DNA from: Welwitschia mirabilis
Taxonomy: Eukaryota > Gnetophyta > Gnetopsida > Welwitschiales
Assembly: GCA_051453625.1 (NCBI GenBank)
Contig: JBOZIK010000001.1
Coordinates: 269,566,630-269,602,724 of the forward strand
Reading direction: 5' to 3'
Length of the DNA stretch: 36,095 bases
The number at the start of each line of letters is the position of its first letter. The first letter of the stretch is position 1. This document shows positions 1 through 10,855 of this stretch, in pieces. Below the pieces are notes generated by a model that was given only the letters and a program-made list of their open reading frames with translations, had not been told where the DNA came from and searched no databases. Position numbers and translations under genes: made by a program.

Positions 1-90
1 ACAATTGCCGACATTTTGCGCCGACATATTGCCGACACAATGGCGACATGCCTCCCCGACACGACTTTTTGAGTCTGCCGACATTTTACT
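1..90. repeat. Degenerate GCCGACAT short repeat
   Basis: Six copies of an 8-base motif close to GCCGACAT start at 7, 20, 31, 42, 55 and 77, at spacings of 11 to 22 bases. The array is cut by the window edge, so its full length is unknown. The core GCCGAC also matches the plant DRE/CRT consensus, but nothing nearby indicates a regulated gene, so a simple degenerate tandem repeat is the safer reading. Confidence 0.55.
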
Positions 91-394
91 CATTGATTGT
101 TAATATTATGATAAGCTTGGAAAGACACTAGTACTACATAATGCAACAAAAGATCTTCCTACTACTACAATTGTAAAATTGTTTATGTGGGAAGATTTCT
201 GGTAGGATTGCAATTAGCACTCTTGTACTATCCTTACTTTGAACACTTGGTGATTTGTTATTTATTCTTAACTATTATTGCCATTCCAAGGACTAACAAG
301 TGATAAGCACTCCCCAATGCAATCTTGGTAAACACACAACTGGTAATCTTCAATCTCCTCCCATCATACAAATGTGCACACTGAAGCTTCCAAC
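91..394. other. Unassigned AT-rich spacer
   Basis: No coding similarity is visible on either strand. Around 150-215 there is an imperfect inverted repeat (ATCTTCCTAC against GTGGGAAGAT), which could form a weak stem. Nothing else is recognised. Confidence 0.4.
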
Positions 395-565
395 CACATG
401 CTCTGTGAGTATTCACCAACTCTTGAGTCTTTGAAAACTCACAAGTCAGTTTTCCAGAAACTCGCCAAGTCTGAATCTGCCTGAAAAACCCACGAATCTC
501 TGTGGAACTCGCAAGTCTATGAGTCTGCGTGTGTCTCACCAAGTCTTGTTCAGTCCGTGAAAGTC
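395..565. repeat. hAT left subterminal motif cluster
   Basis: This segment repeats variants of ACTCGCCAAGTCT: CTCACAAGTC, ACTCGCCAAGTCT, ACTCGCAAGTCT, TGAGTCTGCG and CACCAAGTCT. The motif occurs in both orientations, because GAGTC and GACTC alternate. Clusters like this are known from the subterminal regions of plant hAT elements. A long antisense reading frame across it reflects composition, not a gene. Confidence 0.5.
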
Positions 566-1330
566 AAGCAAAGGGGGGAAATCAGTTTAAAGAAAAGTTT
601 TTTAAAATATATCCAGTGCGGCCCAGCAACGTTTTGGACCATAAGAAACCCTTTCTCCTCTACTCTAACACAAATTTCACTCATTTTGGATTGCGAGGGA
701 GGATTTTTGAAATGTAAAGCAGCATGTGAACTATAAACAGCAAAATTTATAAGTCAGATATTGTCATTTCAGTGTGTGTTTATTATTTGTAATTCCTTTT
801 TGAGTTGTTTTTCACACTTTTCACTTGTGAAACCAGTTTATTTTGAAGTTGAAATATGATTTCAAGTTATCTTTCTTCTCTTTGAAACTTTAAACAATGA
901 ATTGGTTAGGGTTTCTATAAAATGTTATAAATTTCTTTGTTTATTTTGTTGTCCGACATTATTTTTTAAGAATCTTAGTCTCTTTTCATAAAGATACACT
1001 ATTTTCTAGTTGAGAAGTACATGAAAAATAACATTTCAGCATTTCACTGTTTCGGAGTTTCGAATTTTGAACTTTCAGTTTTATAGTTTGTCTTAATATC
1101 ATGATTTTGTACTTCGGTTTTAATGTTTTTTTATGTTTTATGCTTTTTCAGAATATTCATATTATCAAGTTCTGAAAACAAGAATCCACAAACATGCCTC
1201 CGAGAACAAAAAGATCAAAAGTTTAGAAAGAAAACGTTTCTTCTCGAAACCGTACAAATGTATCTGATGTTGGCCATATTAGCACTAGATCCCATGGCCC
1301 AAATCAAAAGTTTAGAAAGAAGAATAGCAA
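566..1330 (+). other. hAT 5' untranslated region or leader
   Basis: An AT-rich stretch lies between the subterminal motifs and the BED finger coding region. No domain similarity is visible. Its position implies promoter, 5' UTR and perhaps a 5' intron of the hAT transposase. A near-duplicate phrase (AAAAGTTTAGAAAGAA) occurs at about 1217 and 1307, which hints at a small internal duplication. Confidence 0.35.
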
Positions 1331-4309
1331 TTGTTACATGAATTTAGAAAAAAAGAAACAGATAGAGCTTTGAAACATGTCGTGTATCATCTAGTGATGG
1401 TGAAATCAAGGGGGCATATTGTATATTGCAAATCCTGTGGTAAGAAAAATCATGGAGGGATTAATAGGTTTAAATATCATTTAGCATGCAAAAGTAAAAG
1501 AGATGTTAGTCCTTGTACTATGGTATGAGAGGAGGTAAGAGTTGTTGCTACAGTTGCTTTAGAGGATCATTTAAAAGAGAAACAAGTTCAACAAAAAAAG
1601 AGGTCAGGTTTGGGACAATGTTCATGTGTAGCAAGATCTTAAGAGCTACAACCAAACCTAGATGACATTGATGTAGATGTAGATATCACACTGAGTGTAG
1701 GTGCATCCATTGGGTCTCATGTTCAACATGATGCTACCTCTTCTTCTACCCAGCACAGAGGTTCCAACATCTCATCCTACCTTTCATCTTCCCGAAAAAC
1801 AGTTAATGCTAGATTGTTGATTGTTAAATACTTATACATTTGTTTTTCAGATTTTAGTTTTAAAATATTTTTTAAATTTCTAGTTTTAGTTTACTTGCAT
1901 TGCGTTCTTATGGCAAGCCCTAGTTCTCAGACATCCATCAAAGGCATAGGATGAATCATAGAGGATTTTCATGAGGCTACAAATAATGCCATTGCAGATT
2001 TCTTTTACCTCAGTGACCACCCATTTTATGCCTCTAGATCACATACTTATCAAAGAATGATAGATGTTATCAATGCAGTAGGGCGAGGCTACAAAGGACC
2101 ATCATATGCACACCTTCATAGTTCTATGTTGGATAAAAACAAAATGGTACACAATTTTCAATTCAGCATTTTACTATTTTATTATTTTGTATATTGCTTT
2201 CCTTTTTAGTTTTTACTTTTACAAATTACTTTAGCTTTATGTTGATTGATCATGATTGTCATGCATTGGTTTTTCTAGGATGTCGAAAACATTGTGACTA
2301 ACAAAATGCAAAAGTGGTTAAAGAAAGACAATTGGGATGCTCGTTGATGTCTGATGCTTAGCTAAATGCTAGAAGAAGATTGATCGCGATTTTTTTATTG
2401 GGACATGGAACTACCACTATTGAAATCCATCAATGTCCCAAGGCATCCTAAAAATGTTGATTTGATGTTCGCCTTGCTTTTTGAAGTTGTCCAAGAAGTT
2501 GGAGAGAGAAACATTGTGCACGTCATCATCGAAAATGTTGTAGCTTGTGTTAATGCTAGAAAGAAACTCATAACAGAATTTCCAAATATCACATGGGTTC
2601 CTTGTGCTGCACATTGGACAAATCTATTACCTGAGGACATTGGCAAGTTGCCTTGAGTGAGATTCCATATTTTTATCAAATTTTGTGATTTTTGTCTTCC
2701 ACTTTCTATTGTTTGATATCCATGCAATTTCAATATATCATACTATTATTTATAATTATAAATTTACCTACTTTTGTTTTCCTGGATTAAATAAATAGTG
2801 AACAGGTTCCATATTGTTGCTAAATTCTTATATGGACATGGCATGGTGCTTGCACTGTTTTTGAAGAAAAATAATGGAAAAGAGCAAAAGAGACCTAGAC
2901 AAACAAGAATTGCATCCCAATTCATTAGGGTGCAAAGCATACTTAAGTGTAAAGCTAGTATTCAAAACACTTTTGTGTGTGATGAATGGGTATGTTATAT
3001 ATCTAGTGAAATAATTTGTATTTGAATCAAGTTGTAATTCCTTGTTTGTATTTTATAATTTATAATATGCTCTCTCTTCACACCAATTCATGACATGGCA
3101 GACCAATGACCTTGAATTTATTCGACATCATATGTCTATGGAGGGTGTTGAGGCCCAAGACCTTGTTTTGAAGCTTCATGAACGTTTTTGGGCTTTTGTG
3201 CAAAAGCTAGTAGAAATTGGTTTTTATGTTTCCAATAGTTCTTTACTTCAGGTATACAAGTATGAAATCATAGTACCTCTTATCTTCTCTAATGTGTTTC
3301 TATTGTAGAGATTTGCATCCCCTTAGTCAGAATTCTTCACCATGTAGATGGTGAGTTGCTCTCGCCATGGGTTACATTTATGAAGCTCTAGATAGAGCTA
3401 AAGAAGTAATAAAGGCATATTACAAGGTCAAAGAGAAATATAGGCCAATTCGGAAGACTGCTAGTGAAAGGTAACCAAACTTTAAAAGACTATTAATTAT
3501 CTGTTGTTATAAGTCATGAGAGTTATATTTTAACAAGGCAAAATTTGATAATAAATAGAAGCAATTACATCATCTAATACATGCATCTAACACTTCTCTT
3601 AATCCTATTTATTGCCTTGCACCTAGACCTACCGTAGGAGAAGATGAGGAGGTTAGGGGCAAGAGCTAAGGAAGACAATTGTGAAGTTCAAAGATGACTT
3701 CACAATTAAAACAAAAATATATGTTGAGGTTGCCAATTATTCAAATCCCAATAGCCCTATTAGGCTTTCTCCTAATGCTCTAGCTTCATTGCATACTATG
3801 AGGCCAGGTGCCTACTTACTGTGCTTTTCTTATTTTCTTCATGTAAAATTTGTGATCATGTAACTCTGTTATATATTTAGTATGTCCTAATCCAATTTGA
3901 AAAAAACTTGTTAGGAAGGTTGTGGTTCAATCATGTTCTGTGTCTGCATCTGAGAGGAACTTGAGTTTGTTTCGTCCTGTCCAAGATAGAAAATGACATA
4001 ACCTAAAACCTTAGAGATTGCAAGATTTGGTCTATGTAAATTACAACATCATGTTGCATGAGAAGAGAGTTTTAGGGAAGAGTGCAGCAATAATACAGTT
4101 TGATGCTATTCATCTTGTTCCTCTAGAATCTCTAAATGATGATTCTCCCCTATAGATTGAGGGACCAGAGCTAGTTACTCCAATAGAGCCTATGCATAAT
4201 GACGAAGTAGAACCTTTAAAGGCTATAGATATAGGATTTGAATCATCTAATGATGATGATGAAGAAAAACTTCAGGATGAAGCCTCCAATGAAACATATT
4301 TTGAATAAA
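1331..4309 (+). pseudogene. hAT transposase pseudogene (BED, DUF659, hAT_C)
   Basis: The transposase would bind element ends and excise and reinsert them in the nucleus. A BED zinc finger is readable at about 1415-1528, with CKSCGKK, GGINRFKYHL and a distal SPC. After a linker with stops, DUF659 follows at about 1935-2656, including GYKGPSY, an LMSDA motif, and PCAAHW with EDIGKLP. The second conserved acidic position, normally TDNA, reads IEN. Likely introns with GT/AG ends lie at 2147-2278, about 2657-2799 and 2990-3101. The later exons give KFLYGHG, VRILHHVDG and, after a frameshift, AMGYIYEALDRAKE at about 3367-3410. The dimerisation domain (SASERNLSLF, RLQDLVYVNYN) lies at about 3938-4050, followed by an acidic tail. 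At least five in-frame stops or shifts make it a pseudogene. The family assignment is secure and the exon borders are approximate. Confidence 0.82.
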
Positions 4310-4471
4310 GTGAATAGCATGGATTAGCCTTTTTTATACTTTGTAATGGACACTCATGAAACATTGATACCTATTTGGCTAGCTTTGTAATGTAACTATT
4401 GGTATATGGGTGGTGGAACTTTTGATCTGTACTTTGGTTTTCCAGGTTGAAAATTATACGGTTATGATTTT
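4310..4471 (+). other. hAT 3' untranslated region
   Basis: The segment follows the acidic C-terminal tail of the transposase pseudogene and precedes the tandem repeats. It is AT-rich with no coding similarity, as expected for a 3' UTR. No clear polyadenylation signal was identified. Confidence 0.35.
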
Positions 4472-4658
4472 CAAAGCATTATACATTTTACATTTAAATG
4501 ACTTAATGTCAAAGCATTATACATTTTACATTTAAATGACTTAATGTAGTGTAGAATATCTAAAATTTTACATTTTACAAACAAGTCTGTAAAACATGTC
4601 ACAGCATTATACATTTTACATTTAAATGACTTAATGTAGTGTAGAATATCTAAAATTT
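4472..4658. repeat. Nested 38-bp and 90-bp tandem repeats
   Basis: A 38-base unit beginning CAAAGCATTATACATTTTAC occurs at 4472-4509 and 4510-4547 without a visible mismatch, and again with one change at 4600-4637. Copies two and three are each followed by the same 21 bases (AGTGTAGAATATC onward). A second, 90-base period therefore relates 4511-4568 to 4601-4658. The repeats lie just inside the inferred 3' end of the hAT element. Confidence 0.85.
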
Positions 4659-4711
4659 GCATTGAAAATCTTAAAATTGTATTTAAAATGCTAAAAAAAA
4701 AGACTTTTTAG

Positions 4712-4770
4712 TGACTCTTTTTGGTTCTTGAGCTTGTGTCGAGTCAGCTTCCGCATCGAGCTAAGTCACA
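4712..4770. repeat. Possible hAT right subterminal motifs
   Basis: The segment contains GTGACTC, GTCGAGTCAGC, CATCGAGC and TAAGTCACAAG, which resemble the GAGTC/GACTC motifs at 395-565. They mark the likely right end of the hAT relic. The similarity is weak and no terminal inverted repeat is visible. Confidence 0.3.
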
Positions 4771-6789
4771 AGTTTTCCCCCTTGCTGAGTTAGGTGGCAA
4801 GTCCAAATCTTACAACATTGCTTCTATCAACTTATGTAGGACCTTGTTGTCAAGCTCCAATGAAAGCTTATCAAGCTTGTTTTCCAACCAAAAAACGTTA
4901 GCTTAGCTATAGGTTGTGTTCATGGTTGTTTCCTCTCTTAAACCTATTGCTTTCATCAATGCTAGGTTCCTAATGTATTTGTTCTCTGTTTCCAATGTCC
5001 CTCATGACCACATGATCTTGTGGTCTTTCCCAATCCCTCCATTAAATCATGGACTTCTCAAATCAACTTGTCATTTAATTTACACAAGCCTAGCACATCC
5101 AATTGTTGCCGTCTTTTCAAAAATAACTGCTTGAGTCTGCTTGAGTCCCCTCATTACCGTATGTTAAGTATCCTTTAATGCAGTACGTCAAGTATCCTTA
5201 CCTTATATTCAAAATTCTAGAGATTTTTGCATCATGCTCATAGTATACTAGAGCACTAAAATTCTTTCAAGAATGCTATTTTCATTTCCTTTCAAAACCA
5301 AATCAATCTTGAAGCCAAGCTTGAATACCATAAGAAAGCAACATCTTGTAGTGTCACACTAAGAAACTAATTGCACTATGTATCATTAAAGGTGGAGATG
5401 AAGGTTCCCATCCTTTTTGCTTAAGGGTGAAAAAAGGGAAATCGAAGAGATCCATGTCCTCAACTATCAACCAACTACTTGATTGGGATATTCACCAATA
5501 AGACATAAGCTATAGTTTTTCAATGCAAAAGATACGCATTGTGCATCTGTTAACAATCATGCTTTAATGTGTATGAATTAAAGCATGGCAGGACACAATT
5601 CTTTTCAACTCCCACTCTTCCTTCCTAAGCTCTAGTTAGCCAAGAACAACATTAAGTAGTTCAAACACTTCCACAATCATGATGTATTCCCTTCAAATAT
5701 GTTTCAAGGCTCAAATACAATGATGAAAAAAGTGTGAACATCATGTCACAATTCACATGGAAGACAAGGAAAGGTATAAAGGAGACGTTTATGGCCAACT
5801 AATAAATGTTGGTCCATGCGTAGTGATGATTTCATCAAATCATTGTTCTCTTACTAGACATCATCGTCATTTTAGTCTTTCAGATTTGATGTACTTAAAC
5901 CATCTTGATCTTGGATTTTTCTATGTTTGAATTGTGCTACAATATGCACTAATGCAATGCATTAACACATCCTTTTTGTTTGGCATGTTAACCTTAGTTC
6001 ATTTCTGCAATTTGTACTTTTGGGAAAATTAATAGAATTGGACATTTCTTACCACATTCCTATGTCACAACTGATCCTTAGAATGCAATACAATATTGAT
6101 TTTTCTAGTACGTGTCATGGACCCTAAATGATTAGCTACTATTAGTTGTTAAGGTGAGAATAAATTAATTTCATCCTAACCTATAAATTATTGCTCAAGT
6201 TTTGCAAGATGTGAAGGCAACATTTGGAATTCTATCTAATCATATTGTCCACTTGGATGTGATAGCTTTACTATAATAACTAATTTAATTAGTTCATATA
6301 GTATATCCTCGAAACACCATGAGGTGTCGAGTTAGGGATTTAGCCCCTTAAAATAGGGATCTCATTGTGCCATAAGTCCTTCAAGCAATCTAGTAATTTA
6401 ATTGCTCTCTAATAACTTAGGCTACTTAAATTAGTTAGATTTTAACTACCATTAAATCATCATTAATATAAAATACTAAAAACTTTATCAAAGATGAAAA
6501 TATTGTTAAAAATGTATCATTGTTGACAAGCAAGCATAGAAGCTAGTGCTTTCCTTATGAAGCTAACAAAAGAAGCAAAACCAACTTACAAGCTCAATCA
6601 GGTAGAGTGATACTTGAGACTAAAGGATCAAATCTAATAAAAGCGAACTGATAACATTATATCTCCATTTACATGATCAAGAATTCTAATAAAAAGAAGC
6701 AAATAACAAACCATCATTATATCTCCACAGACAGATGTTAGTCTAAATCCAAAGGAATTCATGGCAAACATAAAAGCAGAACCAAATCC
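4771..6789. other. Unassigned region, no gene recognised
   Basis: No protein family is recognisable in any frame across about 2 kb. Open frames of 60-103 codons at 4721-4906, 4916-5134 and 6634-6945 (minus) show no conserved motif and look like chance openings in AT-rich DNA. Around 6310-6340 there is a small imperfect hairpin (GAAACACC against GGTGTCG). The region may hold older transposon debris, and the last part probably includes the eroded gag of the Copia relic that follows. Confidence 0.4.
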
Positions 6790-7030
6790 AAAGTATGGGA
6801 CGTAATTGGTTATTAGTGTAAGAAGAAATGCCACATGAAGAAGAACTGCTCCAAGCTGAAGAACAAGAACCACAAAACCCAAAAGAAGGATGAAGAGTCT
6901 TCTAGCCAATCGAACAAAAATGATGAAGATGCTAGAATCTCTCATTGCTCACTCCGATAAAGTTTCAATTTCCTAGTATACCTACCATGGCATTTGGATT
7001 TTGGACTTTAGTGCTTCCTATCATGTCTAT
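6790..7030 (+). pseudogene. Copia gag zinc knuckle and protease remnant
   Basis: A CCHC-like knuckle reads YxCKKKCHMKKNC at about 6810-6852, where x is a stop. The C-x4-H-x4-C half is intact, but the first cysteine of the canonical knuckle is lost. At about 7001-7026 the aspartic protease active site, normally DSGAS, reads DFSASYH. Gag knuckles package RNA and the protease matures the polyprotein; neither could work here. The motif order and spacing make the assignment fairly safe. Confidence 0.6.
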
Positions 7031-7500
7031 CCAAGCAGAGAAAAGTTCATATCGAATAAGGTGGTCTCTAATGGTGTTGTTTATTTAAAAGATGATTGCC
7101 CATGCAAGACCCAAGCGATTAGATCTATGGAGCTGAGCCTTGTATAGCCACATTTGGAGGTAGTAGCTAGAACAATGTCAAGGAGGAATGGTGTTGCTCT
7201 GTGGCAAGAAAGAAGAATCCATGTACATTTTAAAAGCAGAACCCATGTCTCAGAACATTATAGTGTTGCAAGAGAGTACTACAACTTTGTGGCATTAGGA
7301 ACTGCAACATCTTAGCAAAAATAGTCAGAAGGTTGTTCAGCCAAAGAACATTTTACTAAGGTAACCTCAATGGCATTGATGTTTATTCTAATTATGCAAT
7401 GGATAAAAGTAAAAGAACAAATATTAGAAGAAATTTTTATCATAGAAATCCATTTCTTTTAGAGTTGATCCACCCTCATCTCATAGCATTTAAGCACTGA
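7031..7500 (+). pseudogene. Eroded Copia protease-integrase linker
   Basis: This stretch lies between the protease motif and the integrase core, where gag_pre-integrase would be expected. Translation gives only scraps with many stops, and no HHCC zinc motif could be confirmed. The assignment rests on position, not on motifs. Confidence 0.35.
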
Positions 7501-7539
7501 TAAATCCCATTTCTCGAGTTGGTGCTTTCAATTTCATTA

Positions 7540-8120
7540 CTTTTGTTGACGCGTATAACAAGAAAATATGTTTATATCCCCTGAAATCAAAAAATATGAC
7601 CCTTGATATCTTTAGTGTCTGTAATTTCAAAGTTGAAATTCAGATAGATAAGAAAATAAAATATCTATTAACTGATAATGGTGGTGAATTCGTTGGAGCT
7701 CTAAAAATTTTGCAAGGGAGCAAGAAGCGTCCGTGAGAAAACATTTCTTGATACACCCCAACAAAATGGGGTTAAACAAAGACGTGATAGAACCATCACG
7801 CAAAAGATAGAACTTGAATGTCTAAATCAAGGGTTCCCAAGAATTTGGGGGTAGAAGTGGCAAATATACTTCTCTACTTGCTAAACAGCATATTGTGTAC
7901 AGCACTCAAAAGTGAAAATCAAAATGTTATCAAGTGGGGTTCCCACCCCCTCGGTCCATTTAAGAATGTTTGCATGTGAGGCTTATTGTCATGTGCCTAC
8001 CACATCCAAGCTGGATGCCCATGCACATAAGTGTCCTTTTCTTGGCTATGGTGATGACCCTAAATGGAACAGACTTCAGAATCCTATAATTCAGAAAATT
8101 TTAGGTCATATAATATGATA
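7540..8120 (+). pseudogene. Copia integrase core remnant
   Basis: Integrase inserts the cDNA into the chromosome. Readable blocks include YPLKSK, then KIKYLLTDNGGEF at about 7655-7700, which holds the second catalytic aspartate. A region like QQNGVKQRRDRT at about 7755-7800 stands where the catalytic glutamate should be, and the residue there is Q or K, not E. LLYLLNSI and, near 8025-8060, KCPFLGYGDDPKWN follow, the latter matching the usual downstream block. Several frameshifts separate these pieces. Confidence 0.65.
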
Positions 8121-8224
8121 TACAAGGAAGACGTGATGTTTTTTTAGTCATTAGAGAAAGCATGAGATGAGGAATGTCCTACCCCTAGCACCTAAGTAAT
8201 ACTGGTTTTGAATCAGATTATGGT

Positions 8225-9330
8225 GTGGATGAGAACATGCATCCAAAGTCACAAAGTACAAAAGTTGATAAGAAGCATCTAGAGAAACCTAAAATAGTAG
8301 TCCATTGGGTAACAAGGTCTTTAAGAGCATCTAGAGCTCCTAACAAGTATTCTCCTTCTTTGAATTACATCTTGTGCAGTAATTCTAGTGACCCTAAATT
8401 CAATGAAAAAGCACAACAATATCATAGATTTTCAAAAAATCCACCATGCAAGATGAGACAAAATCGTTGTTTCAGAACAAGAGAAAGGACCTTGTGCCTC
8501 TTACCAAAGGCAAATGTGCCCTCCCTAGCAAATGATTGTTCCAGATCAAAGAATAAGATCATGACTAAAAGAGATAAAAGGCTACATTAGTAGCTAAAGG
8601 CTTCAAACAGAACATGCTTCAATCTGTATCATTTGTCCTTAGTTACANNNNNNNNNNNNNNNNNNNNNNNNNNNNNNNNNNNNNNNNNNTTTCTAGATGG
8701 TGACTTACAAGAGGAAATCTACATGGAATAGCCAACTGATTTTGTAGACTCCAATCCTAGACTTGGGTGTAGATTGAGAGAGCGTTTGTATGGCTTAAAA
8801 CAAGCTCCCAAACAATGATCTGAAAATTTTAATTCTTTTGTGTAGAAATAATAATATTCCAAATGTGAAATTGATTGTTGTGTGTATTTACAAGGTTTAA
8901 TGAGAGACAAAACTGTCATTCTACGCCTCTATGTTGATAACATGCTTATACCAAAGAATGAAGTTGAAGATGACAAAGCATTTTCTAACTAAAGATTTGG
9001 GTTCTACCAAGAAAATTTTTGGAATGAGAATCCAAATGGACAAAAGCAATGGTAAGACATGGTTGAGTTAGTCTTATTATCTTGCAAAAGTGATGAAATG
9101 CTTTCATATGCCAACTATAATAATGTTAGTACTCCTATGGCATCGCATTTTCAACTACCAAGAAAGGACTATCCTAACTCTAAAGAGGAATAAAAGAAAA
9201 TGGCCTTTATTCCTTATACATCTGATGTCAATCATAGTTGAAAAATGTGGATGGGATTGTAAGAAAAAATTCATTGCAAAAGTATTTTGCCTTTCCAATA
9301 TTTTTCTATTGGAGTTTTTCTGACTCCTTT
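8225..9330 (+). pseudogene. Copia reverse transcriptase and RNase H-proximal remnant
   Basis: The region opens with a basic linker ending NKYSPSLNYI (about 8340-8370), which precedes RT in Copia. RT blocks follow: VPLTKGKCALPSK (about 8495-8550), a 42-N gap, then FLDGDLQEEIYM and RLYGLKQAPKQ (about 8690-8820). The catalytic YVDD box reads LYVDNML at about 8929-8952, so one catalytic aspartate is lost. The post-RT block VSTPMASHFQLP sits at about 9125-9160. At least six stops or shifts are present. Confidence 0.75.
8648..8689. other. Assembly gap (42 N)
   Basis: An unsequenced run inside the Copia RT pseudogene. RT similarity is found on both sides, so the gap probably hides RT sequence. Confidence 0.95.
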
Positions 9331-9350
9331 TCTAGAACATAATGATGCAA

Positions 9351-10559
9351 CTCATGCATTAATGGAAGTGGTATCACGAGGGAAAGGTGAAAAGATCCCT
9401 TATCGAGAAGTCAAATAAAACAAAAAACCGTAAGCTCCAAGTTGTGGGACAAGAATGGAATCTCTGATGGCACGCGCAATTGTAGTGGGACTAACTAGCG
9501 ACTCTTGTTGGTAACAACATTATTGAGCTTGCTTTCCATGTGAAGTGAGTAATCCAACAGGTCTAAAAACAAAAACAATAAGTCTGGATCCTCCTCTTAG
9601 ATTAGGAAGGAATCCAAAACAACCTGTTGTCTGCAAAATAGCACTAGTTTTTATAAGATTAATATTGCTTTGATTTATATTGCTTTGGATATTCCATTGG
9701 GTATTCATAATAAGTCCTTAACGATTCCTAATACTCTTATAATGATAGATTTTTCAATTCCAACCCAAGTTTTTTAATCTCTGGATCATTTTTTTGATGT
9801 AGGAACTCCATATCGTCGAATCACTCCAAAGCGTTTTGTGGGTCATTGTGGATTGCAAAAATAGAAAACCCCTAGAGCTGAATCTTAAACTTAATGAAAT
9901 CAATCTACTCTTTAATTGAGGAAAAAATAAGAGCTTTAAAATATCTTCCTACTTATTGTTCAGTTTACACCTATTTGAGAACGTCAAAATGATCAAAATT
10001 TCCCAGGTATGTTGGGTCTAAACCTTAAAATATAGCTAACCTCTCTGGATCTTTACAGACCTCTTTGGACCTCTATAAATATTTTGAGATCTCTACTAAC
10101 CTCTTTAGGTCATTGCAGATAGCTTTGGACCTCTGGGAAGTAGATCATGTGGGATCGCGATCCAGAATATCCGAATAGAGATTCAAAGGGATTGTGGACC
10201 AAAACTGATTCGGAGCCTTTTTTTGGGATTAAGATCTAGATTGCCCTAGATCTCGATTCGGTTCCGCATTTCACGGCTATGATGTCAATAGAACCATGTG
10301 CACTATGTTGTGTACTTGTCCAAATATTGCACATGTAGCGAAAGTAGTTTGTTGATATTTGAGCAATCCTAGTCTCGAACTCTGTGAAACAGTGAAATGC
10401 AGACTCGAATACCTAACAAGCCCACAACATGATACCTATGTTTTGGAGATGGAAATTGCATGCTCTAATTTTGTAGATGTCAACTTTGCAAGCTGAAGAG
10501 ATCTCCCCACTAGTTATGCCTCTACTCTTGGCGGTGTTCCAATAAGTTGGTTAAAGTAA
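9351..10559. other. Unassigned region with a short 60-bp-period repeat
   Basis: No protein similarity was recognised. It could include the 3' LTR of the Copia relic upstream, but no terminal TG...CA pair was found. At 10037-10074 and 10097-10134 two 38-base segments starting TAACCTCT and ending GGACCTCT align with about ten mismatches, a decayed tandem duplication with a 60-base period. Confidence 0.4.
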
Positions 10560-10855
10560 AGCCAACTCCTTACCTTTTTATTCTGTTTTGTCTTGTTTAT
10601 TTCATTGATTCAAGGTTTGACCCCTTTAAATGTTATAAATGGATATTCATTATTTATCTTGTGTGGGTTATGGTCTAAGTCAACGTTAACTCAAGGTTTC
10701 TTCTAGTTGTTCTGATCTAATAAAGGGCTACACTATGTTGTAGAGGTAGCACAAGTGAGGCCCAAACCATATTAATCTCCATGTCTTTTTTTGTTGTTTT
10801 TGTCATTGTTTTCTTCTCTCGCTGTGTATATTTTCTGCTTTGCTTTTGTAACTAG
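10560..10855 (+). repeat. LTR-like dispersed repeat, copy A
   Basis: This segment aligns with 25372-25775. Shared blocks include ATGGATATTCATTATTTATC, GTTCTGATCTAATAAAGGGC and the stretch around CCATATTAATCTC. Relative to the other copy, about 100 bases are missing near 10700. The AATAAA-like ATAAAGG signal and T-rich 3' side suit an LTR or the 3' end of a retroelement. The class is inferred; the duplication itself is seen directly. Confidence 0.65.

Larger units (their letters stand above)
395..4770 (+). mobile_element. Degraded hAT-superfamily DNA transposon
   Basis: The inferred element encloses a transposase pseudogene (1331-4309) with BED zinc finger, DUF659 and hAT dimerisation similarity. 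It is flanked by subterminal clusters of short GAGTC/GACTC-type motifs, dense at 395-560 on the left and weaker at about 4712-4770 on the right. Such clusters are typical of plant hAT ends, where transposase binds. No terminal inverted repeats or 8-bp target duplication could be identified, so both ends are estimates. Frame damage and mutated catalytic positions make it non-autonomous. Confidence 0.6.
6790..9350 (+). mobile_element. Old Copia LTR retrotransposon relic
   Basis: The domain order gag knuckle, protease, integrase, RT, RNase H-proximal region on the plus strand is the Copia (Ty1) order. All parts are broken by stops, frameshifts and deletions, and a 42-N run (8648-8689) falls inside RT. 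No LTRs, primer-binding site or polypurine tract were found, so the ends given are those of recognisable coding similarity. It is more decayed than the pair at 28-36 kb and reads as a different lineage. Confidence 0.75.

Noticed and set aside
258-542. A 94-codon minus-strand open frame near the window start
   Set aside because: It covers the hAT subterminal motif cluster, has no domain, and is best explained by repeated GAGTC words.
4250-4264. GAT repeat near 4250
   Set aside because: It encodes the aspartate run in the acidic tail of the hAT transposase and is not a separate feature.
4472-4658. A CRISPR-like array
   Set aside because: There are only three copies with no unique spacers of constant length, in plant nuclear DNA. 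It is a tandem repeat.
6634-6945. A 103-codon hydrophobic minus-strand frame that looks like a membrane protein
   Set aside because: It is antisense to a Lys-rich Copia zinc-knuckle region; complementary codons of Lys-rich DNA give Phe and Leu, which mimic membrane segments.
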